From Breznakia pachnodae (lineage in GTDB: Bacteria > Bacillota_I > Bacilli_A > Erysipelotrichales > Erysipelotrichaceae), in contig NZ_JAUSUR010000009.1 of NCBI RefSeq assembly GCF_030814225.1, forward strand, positions 123,275 through 187,274: a stretch of 64,000 bases of DNA, read 5' to 3'. Shown here piece after piece: positions 53,909-63,998 of this stretch; the first letter of the stretch is position 1, and the number at the start of each line of letters is the position of its first letter. The position numbers and the translations under genes were made by a program. The notes beneath the pieces were generated by a model that was not told the origin of the DNA, did not search any database, and saw only the letters and a list, made by a program, of their open reading frames with translations.

Positions 53909-54895
53909 TTATTGGTTATCTTCTGCTTCTAACTGTGCTTCATACTCACTTAAAATATTATCTAATTCTTCATAGGTATTCATATTTGATATTCTGTCCT
54001 TTACTCGATGTGAAGATGGAAGTCCTTTGATATACCAAGATGCATGACCTCGCATTTCTTTGATTCCAATCTTTTCACCTTTCAGATTACATAAACGTTT
54101 TGCATGTTTTCTAGCTAGCATGAATTTCTCATGTACCGAAACATCAAGTTCACGTTCTCCAGTTTCAAGGTAATGTACACACTCTTTGATTAACCACGGA
54201 TTTCCTAGAATCCCTCGTCCTATCGCAACTGCATCACAACCAGTTTCATCCAGCATACGAATCATATCATCAACACTGCGAACATCTCCATTACCCACTA
54301 CAGGAATAGAAACTGCCTCTTTTACCTGTTTGATAATCGTCCAATCGGCTGTTCCTTCATACATTTGTGACCTGGTTCTACCATGTACACAAATCATGCT
54401 GGCTCCTGCTTTTTCCAAACCTATAGCTAACTCAACTGCATTGATAGAGTGAACATCCCACCCAGCACGCATCTTTACTGTTACTGGTTTGTTTACATTC
54501 TCAACAACTGCTTTCACGATATTACATGCATGTTCTACATCACGCATTAATGATGAACCAGCATTTGCTTTGATTACTTTATTAACCGGACATCCCATAT
54601 TAATATCAATCACATCACAAGTCGTTTGTGTATCTAACACCTTTGCGGCATGAACCATACTGTCAATATCATGACCAAATAACTGAAGACTCATTGGATG
54701 TTCATCATCCAACACTTCTGTCATTTTCATTGTTTTCTTATTTTCATAAAAGATTGCTTTATCACTGACCATCTCGGCACATATCAAACCTGCACCAAAT
54801 TCTTTACAGATACTACGAAAAGCAGCATTACTAATGCCTGCCATTGGTGCAATTACAACCTGATTTTCAATTTCCACATCTCTTATTTTCCACAT
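53909..54895 (-). CDS. dusB: tRNA-dihydrouridine synthase
   Basis: 328 residues. FMN-barrel motifs: VIAPMAGISNAAFRSICKEFGAG at the N-terminus, DINMGCPVNKVIKANAGSSLM with the active Cys near residue 101, VKMRAGWD, and the IGRGILGNPWL loop. Reduces uridines in tRNA. DusB-type by its place beside hslO, ftsH and lysS. 2 nt after the hslO stop. Confidence 0.94.
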   Translation of the reverse strand: MWKIRDVEIENQVVIAPMAGISNAAFRSICKEFGAGLICAEMVSDKAIFYENKKTMKMTEVLDDEHPMSLQLFGHDIDSMVHAAKVLDTQTTCDVIDINMGCPVNKVIKANAGSSLMRDVEHACNIVKAVVENVNKPVTVKMRAGWDVHSINAVELAIGLEKAGASMICVHGRTRSQMYEGTADWTIIKQVKEAVSIPVVGNGDVRSVDDMIRMLDETGCDAVAIGRGILGNPWLIKECVHYLETGERELDVSVHEKFMLARKHAKRLCNLKGEKIGIKEMRGHASWYIKGLPSSHRVKDRISNMNTYEELDNILSEYEAQLEAEDNQ

Positions 54896-54897
54896 AA

Positions 54898-55773
54898 TTA
54901 TTCCTTACTATCTAAAATTTGTTGAAGTTCCTCTTCACTAAATGTATATGTCTTATTACAGAACTGACAAGATACTTCACTTCCATGATCCTCTTCAATC
55001 ATTGCTTTTAAATCTTCTTTATCAATTAACTTAATCGCATTCTCTACTCTTTCTTTACTACAGTTACAAGTAAATGCAATATCAGTTGTCTCTAGTATTT
55101 TAGCATCTTCAAACAAAGATTTCACGATTTCTTCTAAAGCAACGTTATCTTTGATTAAATCTGACATTGGTTGTAGCGTTTTAACTACTGCTTCTACTTT
55201 TTCAATATCTTCTTCACTAGCATCTGGAAGCATTTGAATCAAAAGTCCTCCAGACGAAATAATTGTATTGTCAGTATCAACAAGCACACCTACAGATACA
55301 ACTGATGGTGTTTGTTCACTTAATGCAAAGTAGTAAGCAAAGTCATCACCAATTTCTCCATTTTGAAGTGCAACCTGACCACCAAATTCTTCTTTTAGTC
55401 CAAGGTCTTTTTTTACTTCCAAATACCCTTGTGTTCCAACTGCTACTCCTACTGCAAGTTTACCTGTATCGTTGTATTGATAGTGTACATGTGGTTCACC
55501 AACGAATCCACGTACATTCCCACCATAATAAGCATCTGCCATAACAGTCCCAATTGGTCCACCACCATTAATCGTGATTGTCAGTTTTTCTTTATCACTC
55601 TTTAAGTTACCACCCATCATTGATGCAACACTCAGCACTCTACCTAACGTTGCACTGGCAGTTGGCCATAAATCATGTTGCTTTTGTGCATAGTTAATAA
55701 TTCCTGTTGTATTACATACATATATTCTTACATGCCCATCGCATGCAATTGCTTTTACTAATTGATCTTTCAT
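54898..55773 (-). CDS. hslO: Redox-regulated chaperone Hsp33
   Basis: 291 residues from the ATG at 55771-55773 (AGAGGT upstream). C-terminal zinc motif CNC ... CQFC (about 233-268), which senses oxidation through the four Cys. The N-terminal chaperone core includes VRIYVCNTTGIINYA and GGNLKSDKEKLTITINGGGPIG. It holds unfolding proteins under oxidative stress. Typical Bacillota neighbours. Confidence 0.95.
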   Translation of the reverse strand: MKDQLVKAIACDGHVRIYVCNTTGIINYAQKQHDLWPTASATLGRVLSVASMMGGNLKSDKEKLTITINGGGPIGTVMADAYYGGNVRGFVGEPHVHYQYNDTGKLAVGVAVGTQGYLEVKKDLGLKEEFGGQVALQNGEIGDDFAYYFALSEQTPSVVSVGVLVDTDNTIISSGGLLIQMLPDASEEDIEKVEAVVKTLQPMSDLIKDNVALEEIVKSLFEDAKILETTDIAFTCNCSKERVENAIKLIDKEDLKAMIEEDHGSEVSCQFCNKTYTFSEEELQQILDSKE

Positions 55774-55806
55774 ATTACCTCTCATTCATCTTCATTAAGA
55801 AGAAAG

Positions 55807-55835
55807 AACAGCACTGTCATCTGACATGTGCTGTT
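55807..55835 (-). terminator. Hairpin after ftsH
   Basis: Stem AACAGCAC-TGTCA / TGACA-GTGCTGTT with a small bulge, followed by CTTTCTTCTT on the minus strand: a weak terminator or pause. Confidence 0.55.
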
Positions 55836-55840
55836 GCTTT

Positions 55841-57766
55841 TTATTCTTTGTTATCGTCAATCACATCACCAATAATTTGATCAGTTGATGGTGGAGGAGT
55901 TGTTGTTTTATGTTCTCCTGTTGAAGCACCAGCAGGCGCTTCAATTGTACCATATTGAACCAAGTTATTGATTTGTTCACTTGTTAATGTTTCTTCACTG
56001 ATCAATGCATTTGCAATCAAATCAAGAAGGTTGCGGTTTTCTGTAATAATTCGTTTACAGTCTTCGTAACATTCATTAACGATTTTTCTAACTTCTTTAT
56101 CAATTTCAAATGCTATCTCACCTGAGTAAGCATTTCCACTGTTGTAATCTCTTCCTAAGAATACATTACCTTGAGGATCTGCATATTGGATAGGTCCAAG
56201 TGATGACATCCCGAATACACGTACCATTGCTTTCGCAATTTTCGTAATCTTCTCGATATCACTTACAGCTCCGGCACTAATTTCTCCAAACACAAGTTCT
56301 TCAGAAACACGACCACCAAGTAAACCAGTAATCTGTGCCATATATTCCTTCTTACGATGGAAGTATTTTTCTTCTCTTGGAGTCATCAGGTTATATCCAC
56401 CTGCTTCTCCACGAGGAATAATTGTAACTTTTTGAACCATATCTGCATCTTCTAATTTAATACCGATAACAGCATGTCCTGCTTCATGATAAGCAACAAG
56501 TTTTTTATCACTATCTGTATATTTCTTAGATTTTTTAGCTGGTCCCATCATTACTCTATCAACCGCTTCATCCAAATGAGCCATTGTGATTTCCTTACGG
56601 TTTTCACGAACAGCCAGAATTGCAGCTTCATTCAATATATTTGCCAAGTCAGCTCCACTGAATCCAGGAGTACGTTGCGCCAAGTTTTCAAGTGACACAC
56701 CTTTTGCAAGTTTCTTACCACGTGCATGTACTGCAAGAATTTCTGTTCTTCCTTTTTTGTCAGGAAGACTAACTGTGATCTGACGGTCAAAACGTCCACT
56801 TCTTAATAACGCTGGGTCAAGAACATCCGCACGGTTTGTTGCAGCAATTACAACAATACCAACGTTTTCTTCCATACCATCCATTTCAACTAGTAATTGG
56901 TTTAGAGTTTGTTCACGTTCATCGTTTCCTCCACCCATACCAGCTCCACGTTGTCTACCAACAGCATCAATTTCATCAATGAAGATAATACATGGTGCAG
57001 CCTGTTTCGCTTTTTTAAACATATCACGAACACGACTTGCTCCAGTACCAACAAACATTTCAACGAAATCTGAACCTGAGATTGAGAAGAATGGCACATC
57101 AGCTTCACCAGCTACAGCCTTCGCAAGTAATGTCTTACCAGTACCTGGAGGACCCACCATCAACATTCCCTTAGGAATCTTCGCTCCCATTTCAGTAAAC
57201 TTTTTCGGGTTTTTAAGATAATCTATAATTTCTTTTACTTCTTCTTTTTCTTCATCTGCTCCCGCTACATCATCAAATCTTGTTTTCACATTTCCTTGAA
57301 TCTTAGCACGAGATTTAGCAAATTCGAATGCTTTGTTTTGTCCACCAGCACCCATCTTGCTAAACATATAGAAGATTAAAATTCCAAATATTACAATTGG
57401 GACGAAATTAAACAATAAGTTAAGAAACATATTGTCATCGCTTGGCTCATAAACTTTTACTTTATTTTTACCATTTTCATCCAATACTTCTTCTAACCAT
57501 GAAATATTTTCATCTGTTTTTGGAACTGTAACACTAAATGTTACTTCTTCACCATCTTTAACATATTTACCACTTACATCAACGACAACTGAACTAATTT
57601 CCATGTTAACGTCTTTGAATTCCATCTTCTCAGCTTTCTTAACAAACTGATTGTATGTAAACTCATCACTATTGGAATCATTAAACATTGGAAATAATGA
57701 TAGTAAAATTGCAATTACTATGATATAAGGCAAAAACAGCAAAGGACTCTTTTTGTTATTTTTCAT
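55841..57766 (-). CDS. ftsH: ATP-dependent zinc metalloprotease FtsH
   Basis: 641 residues. Two N-terminal membrane helices (about 9-25 and 110-130) around an extracytoplasmic domain, AAA+ domain with [17 protein letters not shown] near 205 and [15 protein letters not shown], and the zinc motif HEAGH near 427. It degrades membrane and short-lived cytosolic proteins. It follows hpt by 12 nt. Confidence 0.97.
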   Translation of the reverse strand: MKNNKKSPLLFLPYIIVIAILLSLFPMFNDSNSDEFTYNQFVKKAEKMEFKDVNMEISSVVVDVSGKYVKDGEEVTFSVTVPKTDENISWLEEVLDENGKNKVKVYEPSDDNMFLNLLFNFVPIVIFGILIFYMFSKMGAGGQNKAFEFAKSRAKIQGNVKTRFDDVAGADEEKEEVKEIIDYLKNPKKFTEMGAKIPKGMLMVGPPGTGKTLLAKAVAGEADVPFFSISGSDFVEMFVGTGASRVRDMFKKAKQAAPCIIFIDEIDAVGRQRGAGMGGGNDEREQTLNQLLVEMDGMEENVGIVVIAATNRADVLDPALLRSGRFDRQITVSLPDKKGRTEILAVHARGKKLAKGVSLENLAQRTPGFSGADLANILNEAAILAVRENRKEITMAHLDEAVDRVMMGPAKKSKKYTDSDKKLVAYHEAGHAVIGIKLEDADMVQKVTIIPRGEAGGYNLMTPREEKYFHRKKEYMAQITGLLGGRVSEELVFGEISAGAVSDIEKITKIAKAMVRVFGMSSLGPIQYADPQGNVFLGRDYNSGNAYSGEIAFEIDKEVRKIVNECYEDCKRIITENRNLLDLIANALISEETLTSEQINNLVQYGTIEAPAGASTGEHKTTTPPPSTDQIIGDVIDDNKE

Positions 57767-57778
57767 TTTGCCTCCTTC

Positions 57779-58318
57779 TTATTCGTATACTTCTCTTTTC
57801 AATACACCTACATAAGGTAGGTTACGGTATTTTTGATTGTAATCTAATCCATATCCGATTACAAATTCGTTTTTGATTGTAAATCCTACATAATCAGCAA
57901 CAACGTCTTCAGTACGACGTTCTGGCTTATCCAATAAAGAAACAACCTTTACTTCTTTCGCTCCTTTATTCGCTAGCATACGTTTCACTTCTAAAAGTGT
58001 TTTTCCTGTATCTACAATATCTTCAACCAATAAGATTGAACGATCAGCCGCTGAGGTTGATAAATCCTTATCAATTCGAATTGATCCTACAGAAGTAGTA
58101 CCATCGTAACTAGAAACATCCATAAAATCAATACATATATCCATTTCTATATTTTTCATAAGTTCACTCATAAATGGAACTGATCCACTAAGTAAACCTA
58201 CCAACAAAGGTATCTCCCCCTTCGCTGTGTAATCTTCAGTAATCTTTTTTCCTAATTCAATACATTTTTCATGAATTTCTTCTCTTGAAACTAAGACTTC
58301 TGCAACATCTTTATGCAT
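57779..58318 (-). CDS. hpt: Hypoxanthine phosphoribosyltransferase
   Basis: 179 residues from the ATG at 58316-58318 (AGGAGGA upstream; 7 more codons are open). PRPP motif SILLVEDIVDTGKTLL near 100-115 with two Asp, and the VVSLLDKPERRTEDV region. It salvages hypoxanthine and guanine. Common neighbour of tilS and ftsH. Confidence 0.95.
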   Translation of the reverse strand: MHKDVAEVLVSREEIHEKCIELGKKITEDYTAKGEIPLLVGLLSGSVPFMSELMKNIEMDICIDFMDVSSYDGTTSVGSIRIDKDLSTSAADRSILLVEDIVDTGKTLLEVKRMLANKGAKEVKVVSLLDKPERRTEDVVADYVGFTIKNEFVIGYGLDYNQKYRNLPYVGVLKREVYE

Positions 58319-58344
58319 GAAAAAAATCCTCCTAAACAATAAAA

Positions 58345-59556
58345 CTATTTTACCACAAACATATTAAAATTGTTACTATAATGTGAGATATCACACCCAA
58401 TCCCACAAACAAAGATAATTTTTCCCATATTGTTGACTAAAACAGGCCATAATTCGCGTTCCTTCTTCGCTATTTTACGGTCAATAAAGAACCTAGAGAC
58501 CTTTTTTGTACCATAACGAAGTTCGATTTTATCACCTGAATGATAGTTTCTGATTACCAGCGGGAAGTCTTCATCCCTAACAAAAACACCTTCAATTTTC
58601 TTTCCATGATCACATGTTTCAAAGTGTTCTGTTTTCATATATTCAATTTTTTGAAATACATGGTAAAACGAATAGGTTTCAGTTGATTCAATTTTCATTA
58701 CACCATACTCACAGACAAGTTGAAATTTACTACGAATCGGATAAATCCAATTCTCTTTTTTCTTGATTAATTCACTGATATGTAATAAGTACTTCATCGA
58801 TATACTATGATATTCAGTGTGCTTGATAATCCAATATCGCAGTACTTTGCATAAAAATGATTCTTCAAGTGTTAACAACTCTTCCTGCATTAGCGTATCT
58901 TTATTCTCACAAAACAAACGAACCTCACTCATTTCCTTCTGTAAGCGTTCGTTATCTTGTTGAATACATTTCACCATATCTTTCTTGTTTTGAACACTCA
59001 TTTGCTCGATTTGTTCATGGCGAATTTTATTTCTAGTATAATCATCTTTCAAGTTTGATTCATCCAAGAAATAAGGTACATTATGCTTTTCACAATAAGT
59101 TTCTAAATCTGCTTTTGTATACTCTAATAAGAGTCGGCAGACACGCACACCATAAATTTTAGTTTCCTTTGCAATTCCATAATATTCAGGAATACTTTTA
59201 CGCTTCTTTTGCATAATATAGGTTTCTAATACATCATCCAAATGATGCGCAACCAGAACACCTTTCGCATTTTGACCTTCTACTATTTCTTTAAAAAAGG
59301 CATAACGAATTTTTCTGGCAATCGCCTGAAAATTACCTTTCTCATAGTTATCTACCACGTGTTTAAAAAAAGGGATATTGCGATTATGGCAATAACTCTC
59401 TACCCCTTTTTCATCACGATTTGCACTTTCTCTTTTTTGATAATTGACATGAGCAACCACTATATCCATATTGTTTTGATAACACATATCCAGTAGTGCC
59501 ATTGAATCGGCACCACCAGACACCGCAACTACCCATGTACCCTCTAGTTTTTCCAT
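58345..59556 (-). CDS. tilS: tRNA(Ile)-lysidine synthetase
   Basis: 403 residues. PP-loop SGGADSMALLD near the N-terminus, HLDDVLETYIMQ, and DESNLKDDYTRNKIRHE of the family; a C-terminal domain about 330-400. It puts lysidine on tRNA-Ile-CAU. No clear ribosome site: the start lies 12 nt after the PemK-like stop, so translation may be coupled. Confidence 0.95.
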   Translation of the reverse strand: MEKLEGTWVVAVSGGADSMALLDMCYQNNMDIVVAHVNYQKRESANRDEKGVESYCHNRNIPFFKHVVDNYEKGNFQAIARKIRYAFFKEIVEGQNAKGVLVAHHLDDVLETYIMQKKRKSIPEYYGIAKETKIYGVRVCRLLLEYTKADLETYCEKHNVPYFLDESNLKDDYTRNKIRHEQIEQMSVQNKKDMVKCIQQDNERLQKEMSEVRLFCENKDTLMQEELLTLEESFLCKVLRYWIIKHTEYHSISMKYLLHISELIKKKENWIYPIRSKFQLVCEYGVMKIESTETYSFYHVFQKIEYMKTEHFETCDHGKKIEGVFVRDEDFPLVIRNYHSGDKIELRYGTKKVSRFFIDRKIAKKERELWPVLVNNMGKIIFVCGIGCDISHYSNNFNMFVVK

Positions 59557-59568
59557 GTTTGTATTATA

Positions 59569-60132
59569 TCATTTCCCGACTAATTCATGAAATCGTTTCT
59601 TGATTTCTTTAAACAAACTACTTTGGATTGGCAGATGTGCTTTCACATCTATGATTCGCGCGGAATTAATAAACTTGGAATCATTTAAGAATAATGTCGA
59701 GTCACGATACATTCCATCAATCTTACCAATCGGCATTAGGTGAGGTTTTAGTTCTCGTTCCTGTGACAACTGGTATGCTCTTTCATTACTTGTCATTGGT
59801 GTAACTAGAACCTTATTATTTACAATCGCAAGAATGATACCAAAGTGCTGAAATCCTGCTTCATTAATATAATTAATTCCAAAATCGATATAGCAGATAT
59901 CTCCTACACGAATCCATACTCCTAAATCCTCACAGGATGGTGACTGTGATCGATTACGAAAATTCACTTCTGATATCATCCTTACCATTGCCTCTTTTGT
60001 AGTCAGATGCGAATAAATGCTTTCGGTTTCTTCCACGTACATGTCCCATACGCTTCGCCAGTATTCCTGTTCTTTGACCTTTTTATCCAGGTCTCCTTCT
60101 TTTAAATATGTGCTTAATTTTGTAATTTCCAT
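59569..60132 (-). CDS. PemK/MazF-like protein
   Basis: 187 residues. The central part (GVWIRVGDICYIDFGINY ... GFQHFGIILAIVNNKVLVTPMT) resembles the PemK/MazF barrel, with an extra N-terminal helical part (1-85) that full toxins lack. No antitoxin gene beside it. Just upstream of tilS on the same strand; may have been adapted to another RNA-related or regulatory use. Confidence 0.7.
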   Translation of the reverse strand: MEITKLSTYLKEGDLDKKVKEQEYWRSVWDMYVEETESIYSHLTTKEAMVRMISEVNFRNRSQSPSCEDLGVWIRVGDICYIDFGINYINEAGFQHFGIILAIVNNKVLVTPMTSNERAYQLSQERELKPHLMPIGKIDGMYRDSTLFLNDSKFINSARIIDVKAHLPIQSSLFKEIKKRFHELVGK

Positions 60133-60186
60133 AACTCCCTCCTATTAGTAAATACAGGAAGTTTTTATGTATTCCTAGGAAATTAA

Positions 60187-60215
60187 AAGACCATTGAAGG
60201 AAAATCAATAGTCTT
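60187..60215 (-). terminator. Rho-independent terminator
   Basis: Stem AAGACTATTGA / TCAATGGTCTT (one G-U pair) followed by TTAATTT on the minus strand, after the EIIC gene. Confidence 0.75.
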
Positions 60216-60223
60216 AATAGGAA

Positions 60224-61564
60224 TTATTGTTGAACTGTCTTTGCTTTTCTTCTTACTTCTAGTACACATAACAGTGCAAATACCACACCAATTACTACAA
60301 TTCCAATAATTGGGTTACTCAATAAAATGGTAATTACAATTGCATCAATACAGTCATGCCCAACTCCTGCAACTCCATATGCAGAGAAGTCAAACATTGT
60401 TGATAACATTGCACTTAAGAAGATTAATAAGAATCCATATACGAATCCTGAAATGATTGCTCCTCTTCTACCACCAGTTGCATTTCCAAGAATACCTGCA
60501 ACTCCACCAGTGAAGAATGCACCAATGATTGATACTAATGGAACTGTATTAAATACCATTGAACATACGACCATTGATACTATCATACCTGCTACTGCAG
60601 TAACGAATCCAATCATCAGTGAATTAGGCGCAAATCCAAATAATGCAGGTACATCAAGTGCTGGAATTGCACCTGGTACAAGTTTATCAGAGATTCCTTT
60701 AAATGCTGGAACTAGTTCTCCTAAGAACATACGAATACCTTGTAGTAATACTAAGATACCTGCTGTAAATCCTAATGCTTTCATTAATCCAAATAGAATG
60801 TAGTTTGTACCATCACTTAGTGCTCCAACTTTATCTGGTCCTGCCATAATTACGACAACCATGTAGAACACACCCATAACGATTGCAACTGAAATTGATG
60901 TATCTTTAAATACTTCTAATGATTTTGGTAATTTTAAATCTTCAGCACTCTTTGTTTTATCACCTAATAATCCACCAATATAAGCAGAAGGTACTGTACC
61001 TAATGTTGTTAAGTGGGCTATCGCAATAGAATCGTTTCCAGTTATCTTACGTACCATTGGTTGCGCTAGTGCTGGTAATACAACCATGATAATACCTTGT
61101 AATGCACTACCAATTACGATAATCATTGTTTCACTGTAATCCGCTTTATATAATGCAAATGCTACTACCACTGATAAAATCCACATCATATGTCCTGTTA
61201 GGAAAATATACTTTAGTGGTGAGAATTTTGCTAAAATCACATTTACCAAGAATCCAATTGCCAAGATAATCGAACTTGTACTCGCTACAACAGGTAATGC
61301 CTGTTGGATTGCTCCTACCACCGCTTCTGATGAAGTGGCAAATCCTGTTAAATTAAATACATCTGTAAATAATGATACAAACGGTAATATCTCATTAACA
61401 ATCAAACTTGATCCTGCTGATAATACCAACATCCCTAACGATGTTTTTAGTGTTCCTGAGAAAACTGCTGCGGCGCCTTTTCCCTGTAACACCAATCCAA
61501 CAAGTGCAACTAACCCTAATACAATCGCTGGCGTCTTAATTACTTCAATTAAAAAGTCTAACAT
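60224..61564 (-). CDS. PTS ascorbate/galactitol-type EIIC component (UlaA/SgaT-like)
   Basis: 446 residues, about ten membrane helices. VIKTPAIVLGLVALVGLVLQ, AGSSLIVNEILPFV and the FLTGHMMWILSVVVAFALY segment are the UlaA pattern. Carries an acidic or galactitol-like sugar with EIIB and EIIA of the operon. Last gene of the operon. Substrate not provable from sequence. Confidence 0.92.
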   Translation of the reverse strand: MLDFLIEVIKTPAIVLGLVALVGLVLQGKGAAAVFSGTLKTSLGMLVLSAGSSLIVNEILPFVSLFTDVFNLTGFATSSEAVVGAIQQALPVVASTSSIILAIGFLVNVILAKFSPLKYIFLTGHMMWILSVVVAFALYKADYSETMIIVIGSALQGIIMVVLPALAQPMVRKITGNDSIAIAHLTTLGTVPSAYIGGLLGDKTKSAEDLKLPKSLEVFKDTSISVAIVMGVFYMVVVIMAGPDKVGALSDGTNYILFGLMKALGFTAGILVLLQGIRMFLGELVPAFKGISDKLVPGAIPALDVPALFGFAPNSLMIGFVTAVAGMIVSMVVCSMVFNTVPLVSIIGAFFTGGVAGILGNATGGRRGAIISGFVYGFLLIFLSAMLSTMFDFSAYGVAGVGHDCIDAIVITILLSNPIIGIVVIGVVFALLCVLEVRRKAKTVQQ

Positions 61565-61579
61565 TTCTTTTTATCCTCC

Positions 61580-61846
61580 TTATCGATTAAAATACTCTTC
61601 TAATTTAGTTTTTACTTCTTCAACATCCACAATATTATTCACATACACTACATTATCCAAGTCCGCAAAATTATCTCTAAACCCTTCTGTAGTTACTAAC
61701 AGATCAAAGTCTTTTCCACGTACGGTTCCCATATCCCAATGTTCAATCGTACAATCACGATCTAACTTTTGCATCGCACTATCTACTGTCATCTTTAGTA
61801 TTAAACTTGAACCTACTCCTAATCCACAAACAGTAATAATCTTCAT
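61580..61846 (-). CDS. PTS ascorbate-type EIIB component
   Basis: 88 residues from the ATG at 61844-61846 (AAGGAGG upstream). The phospho-Cys is in TVCGLGVGSSLILKMTVD, residue 6. Gives phosphate to the EIIC substrate. 13-nt gap to the SIS gene before it and 15 nt to EIIC after. Confidence 0.92.
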   Translation of the reverse strand: MKIITVCGLGVGSSLILKMTVDSAMQKLDRDCTIEHWDMGTVRGKDFDLLVTTEGFRDNFADLDNVVYVNNIVDVEEVKTKLEEYFNR

Positions 61847-61859
61847 ATGTTGTTCCTCC

Positions 61860-62594
61860 TTACAAACAATCAATCAAATCACGATATTCTCTTATGTATT
61901 CCTTGTTAATGTCATCTCCCACATCTAAGTTCGAACTCACATAGATTGGCGGTTTGTAACCTTGCTCTACACATAGTTCTACAACTCTTGAAGTAATACC
62001 ATCCAGTACGGTCATACCAAGAATTGTTGATGTTCCTGTAAACTTAACATCCAGTCCCTCAACGCGCATACAAGCATCTCCTTCAACACACTTCACATCA
62101 ATCACAATATCTGCTACATCACGTAAATTCTTCTTAGAAGAGTGACGAGAGCTTACAGCACTTGAGAATTTAACTGAAGTTAATGCGATTACCTTCATTC
62201 CTTTTTCTTTTGCTGAAAGTGCCATATCAATTGCTGCTGCATTACGTCCTGAGATTGATACAATAATCATCGTATCATCAGCACTTGTGTTCTCTAAATT
62301 CAGATATTCCTGTGAGAAGCCTTCCACTCGTTCTTGAATCGTACTTAGCTTTGCTTTCGGAAACAATGCTAAGTGTGGAATTAATAATGCATTTACTGGT
62401 ACCAATCCACCAGCACGATAGAACAATTCCATTGCAAACATTTGTGAATGCCCACATCCAAACACATGTACCACTCGTTTCTTCATAATTGATGCCGCAC
62501 AACTTTGTGCTGCTGCTTCAATTGTTTCTTTTTCCTCTTCAAATTGTTGGTCTAATTGTGACTTCACAACTTCAAGAAATTCTAACTGCTTCAT
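61860..62594 (-). CDS. SIS-domain phosphosugar-binding protein
   Basis: 244 residues with a SIS fold: RVVHVFGCGHSQMFAMELFYRAGG, IIVSISGRNAAAIDMALSAKEKG, and KFTGTSTILGMTVLDGIT. Family members bind or isomerise phosphosugars; many are UPF0309-like. Its place between EIIA and EIIB indicates the imported sugar phosphate as substrate, perhaps an amino sugar. Confidence 0.85.
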   Translation of the reverse strand: MKQLEFLEVVKSQLDQQFEEEKETIEAAAQSCAASIMKKRVVHVFGCGHSQMFAMELFYRAGGLVPVNALLIPHLALFPKAKLSTIQERVEGFSQEYLNLENTSADDTMIIVSISGRNAAAIDMALSAKEKGMKVIALTSVKFSSAVSSRHSSKKNLRDVADIVIDVKCVEGDACMRVEGLDVKFTGTSTILGMTVLDGITSRVVELCVEQGYKPPIYVSSNLDVGDDINKEYIREYRDLIDCL

Positions 62595-62605
62595 TTTCTT
62601 ACCTC

Positions 62606-63049
62606 CTAATAATTAGCGATCCTTTCCATAATCTCTTCTTTTGAACCATTGTTTTTCAAAAGTGAGACGAACTCCTCATCCTGTAATAACAATGCCAGAT
62701 TCGACAACAGACTCATGTGGGAATTTTTATCTGTTGCTCCAAATGCAAATGCTGCCTTGATTTTTTGTCCTTCAAACTCTTCAAAGTAAACTGGCTCTTT
62801 CAATGTAACTAAACTCAAGCAAATTTCTTTCACATTCGCTCCTGGTACTCCATGAAAGAATGCAATCTCCGGCAACAAGATCATATATGGCCCCATCTTT
62901 TCAACGGTTTCAATCATTGATTCTACATAAGCATCTTTGATCTTGTTTTCATCCAACAAAATTTTTCCACATTCATTTACCACATCACGCCAACTTGTCT
63001 TTTCAATCTGAGTCTCTACCATGTTTTCATTCAATACTTCGCTTAGCAT
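62606..63049 (-). CDS. PTS EIIA component (fructose/ascorbate type)
   Basis: 147 residues. The phosphorylated His is in LPEIAFFHGVPGANV near residue 66, as in the fructose-type EIIA group (PTS_EIIA_2, UlaC-like). First gene after the GntR gene on the minus strand. An operator half-site pair lies just upstream. Confidence 0.9.
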   Translation of the reverse strand: MLSEVLNENMVETQIEKTSWRDVVNECGKILLDENKIKDAYVESMIETVEKMGPYMILLPEIAFFHGVPGANVKEICLSLVTLKEPVYFEEFEGQKIKAAFAFGATDKNSHMSLLSNLALLLQDEEFVSLLKNNGSKEEIMERIANY

Positions 63050-63063
63050 ATAACCTCCTTCAT

Positions 63064-63087
63064 ACTGGTTATGTCGTTATAACCAGT
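63064..63087 (-). promoter_or_regulatory. GntR operator before the PTS operon
   Basis: ACTGGTTAT (63064-63072) and ATAACCAGT (63079-63087) are the same half-sites as in the palindrome at 63852-63873 but with a longer centre. It lies between the gntR stop and the EIIA gene. Confidence 0.75.
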
Positions 63088-63102
63088 TAATATAAATAAC
63101 AA

Positions 63103-63825
63103 TTAAATCTCTAATTTAATTGTAAATTCAAACGTATCACCTGATGCAACAGTTGTTGAATAACACACTACTTTTTCATCCATAAATGATGTACGTTTTA
63201 CTAGTAATCCATACTGATGTTTTGCACATCCAAGTTTTTCGCTTTCTTCATCAGTTAACATACAACCTGAGAATGTTTCAATTGCTTTATTAATATATAC
63301 TCCATATTCATTCTCTAATGTTTTATATAATGATTTCTTAGTTAAATCGATATCTAGTAAGAATCCAAATTTCTCTTTACTGAAGTAAGAACGATCAATC
63401 ATAATTGGTTCTTTATCTGCACAACGCAGACGTTCAATATAAATTACCTCATCATTTTCTTTGATTCCTAAATGCAACGCCAACTTTAGACTAGCTTTCA
63501 TTATTGATATATTTAGAACCTTTGTACTTGAAATCTTCCCTTGTTTTTCCATTTCTCTAGTAAAACTATATAAATTTCCTAAGTTTTGGACAATACTCTT
63601 TCCTAATACAAACGTACCTTTCCCTTGAATCTTTTCCAGTTTTCCCTGTTTTACCAATTCATCAATTGCATTACGAACCGTAATCCTGCTCACATTATAA
63701 ATCTTAATCAGCTCACGCTCTGAAGGAATCGGTTCTCCTTTACGCCAGATACCTTTTTCAATGTTTTCTTCTATTTTCTTTGCCAACTTATAATATATTG
63801 GCAATTTATCATTTTCATTTTTCAC
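63103..63825 (-). CDS. GntR-family (HutC/UTRA) regulator
   Basis: 240 residues from a GTG at 63823-63825 (GGAGGG upstream). Winged helix with PSERELIKIYNVSRITVRNAIDELVKQGKLEKIQGKGTF (about 34-73), then the UTRA ligand domain (85-235). It should sense the phosphosugar from the PTS and release two operators, one in its own promoter and one before EIIA. Confidence 0.92.
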   Translation of the reverse strand: MKNENDKLPIYYKLAKKIEENIEKGIWRKGEPIPSERELIKIYNVSRITVRNAIDELVKQGKLEKIQGKGTFVLGKSIVQNLGNLYSFTREMEKQGKISSTKVLNISIMKASLKLALHLGIKENDEVIYIERLRCADKEPIMIDRSYFSKEKFGFLLDIDLTKKSLYKTLENEYGVYINKAIETFSGCMLTDEESEKLGCAKHQYGLLVKRTSFMDEKVVCYSTTVASGDTFEFTIKLEI

Positions 63826-63846
63826 TGTATTCCCTCCTCTACTCTT

Positions 63847-63876
63847 AATATACAACTGGTTATAACCAGTTGTCAA
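63847..63876 (-). promoter_or_regulatory. gntR promoter with perfect 22-bp operator
   Basis: Minus-strand TTGACA (63871-63876), 18-nt spacer, TATATT (63847-63852). A perfect palindrome ACAACTGGTTATAACCAGTTGT (63852-63873) spans the spacer, so a bound repressor blocks the promoter: autoregulation. Confidence 0.85.
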
Positions 63877-63884
63877 TAGTTTCA

Positions 63885-63914
63885 TAAAAAAACTTCCCCA
63901 ATAACGAGAAAGTC
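63885..63914 (-). terminator. Rho-independent terminator
   Basis: Stem ACTTTC / GGAAGT (one G-U pair) followed by a run of T on the minus strand, after the partial gene at the edge. Confidence 0.65.
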
Positions 63915-63923
63915 CTTTGTTTA

Positions 63924-63998
63924 TTAGATAAAATAGAAGTTTATTTCATTTGGAACATTAAAGTCATAAAACTCATAATGTACAACATTAGTACGTTC
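63924..63998 (-). CDS. 3' end of a gene continuing beyond the window
   Basis: 25 codons including the stop TAA (63924-63926) on the minus strand, ending DFNVPNEINFYFI, followed by the terminator above. Other frames close quickly. Short, so unidentified and only probable. Confidence 0.45.
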   Translation of the reverse strand, partial: ERTNVVHYEFYDFNVPNEINFYFI

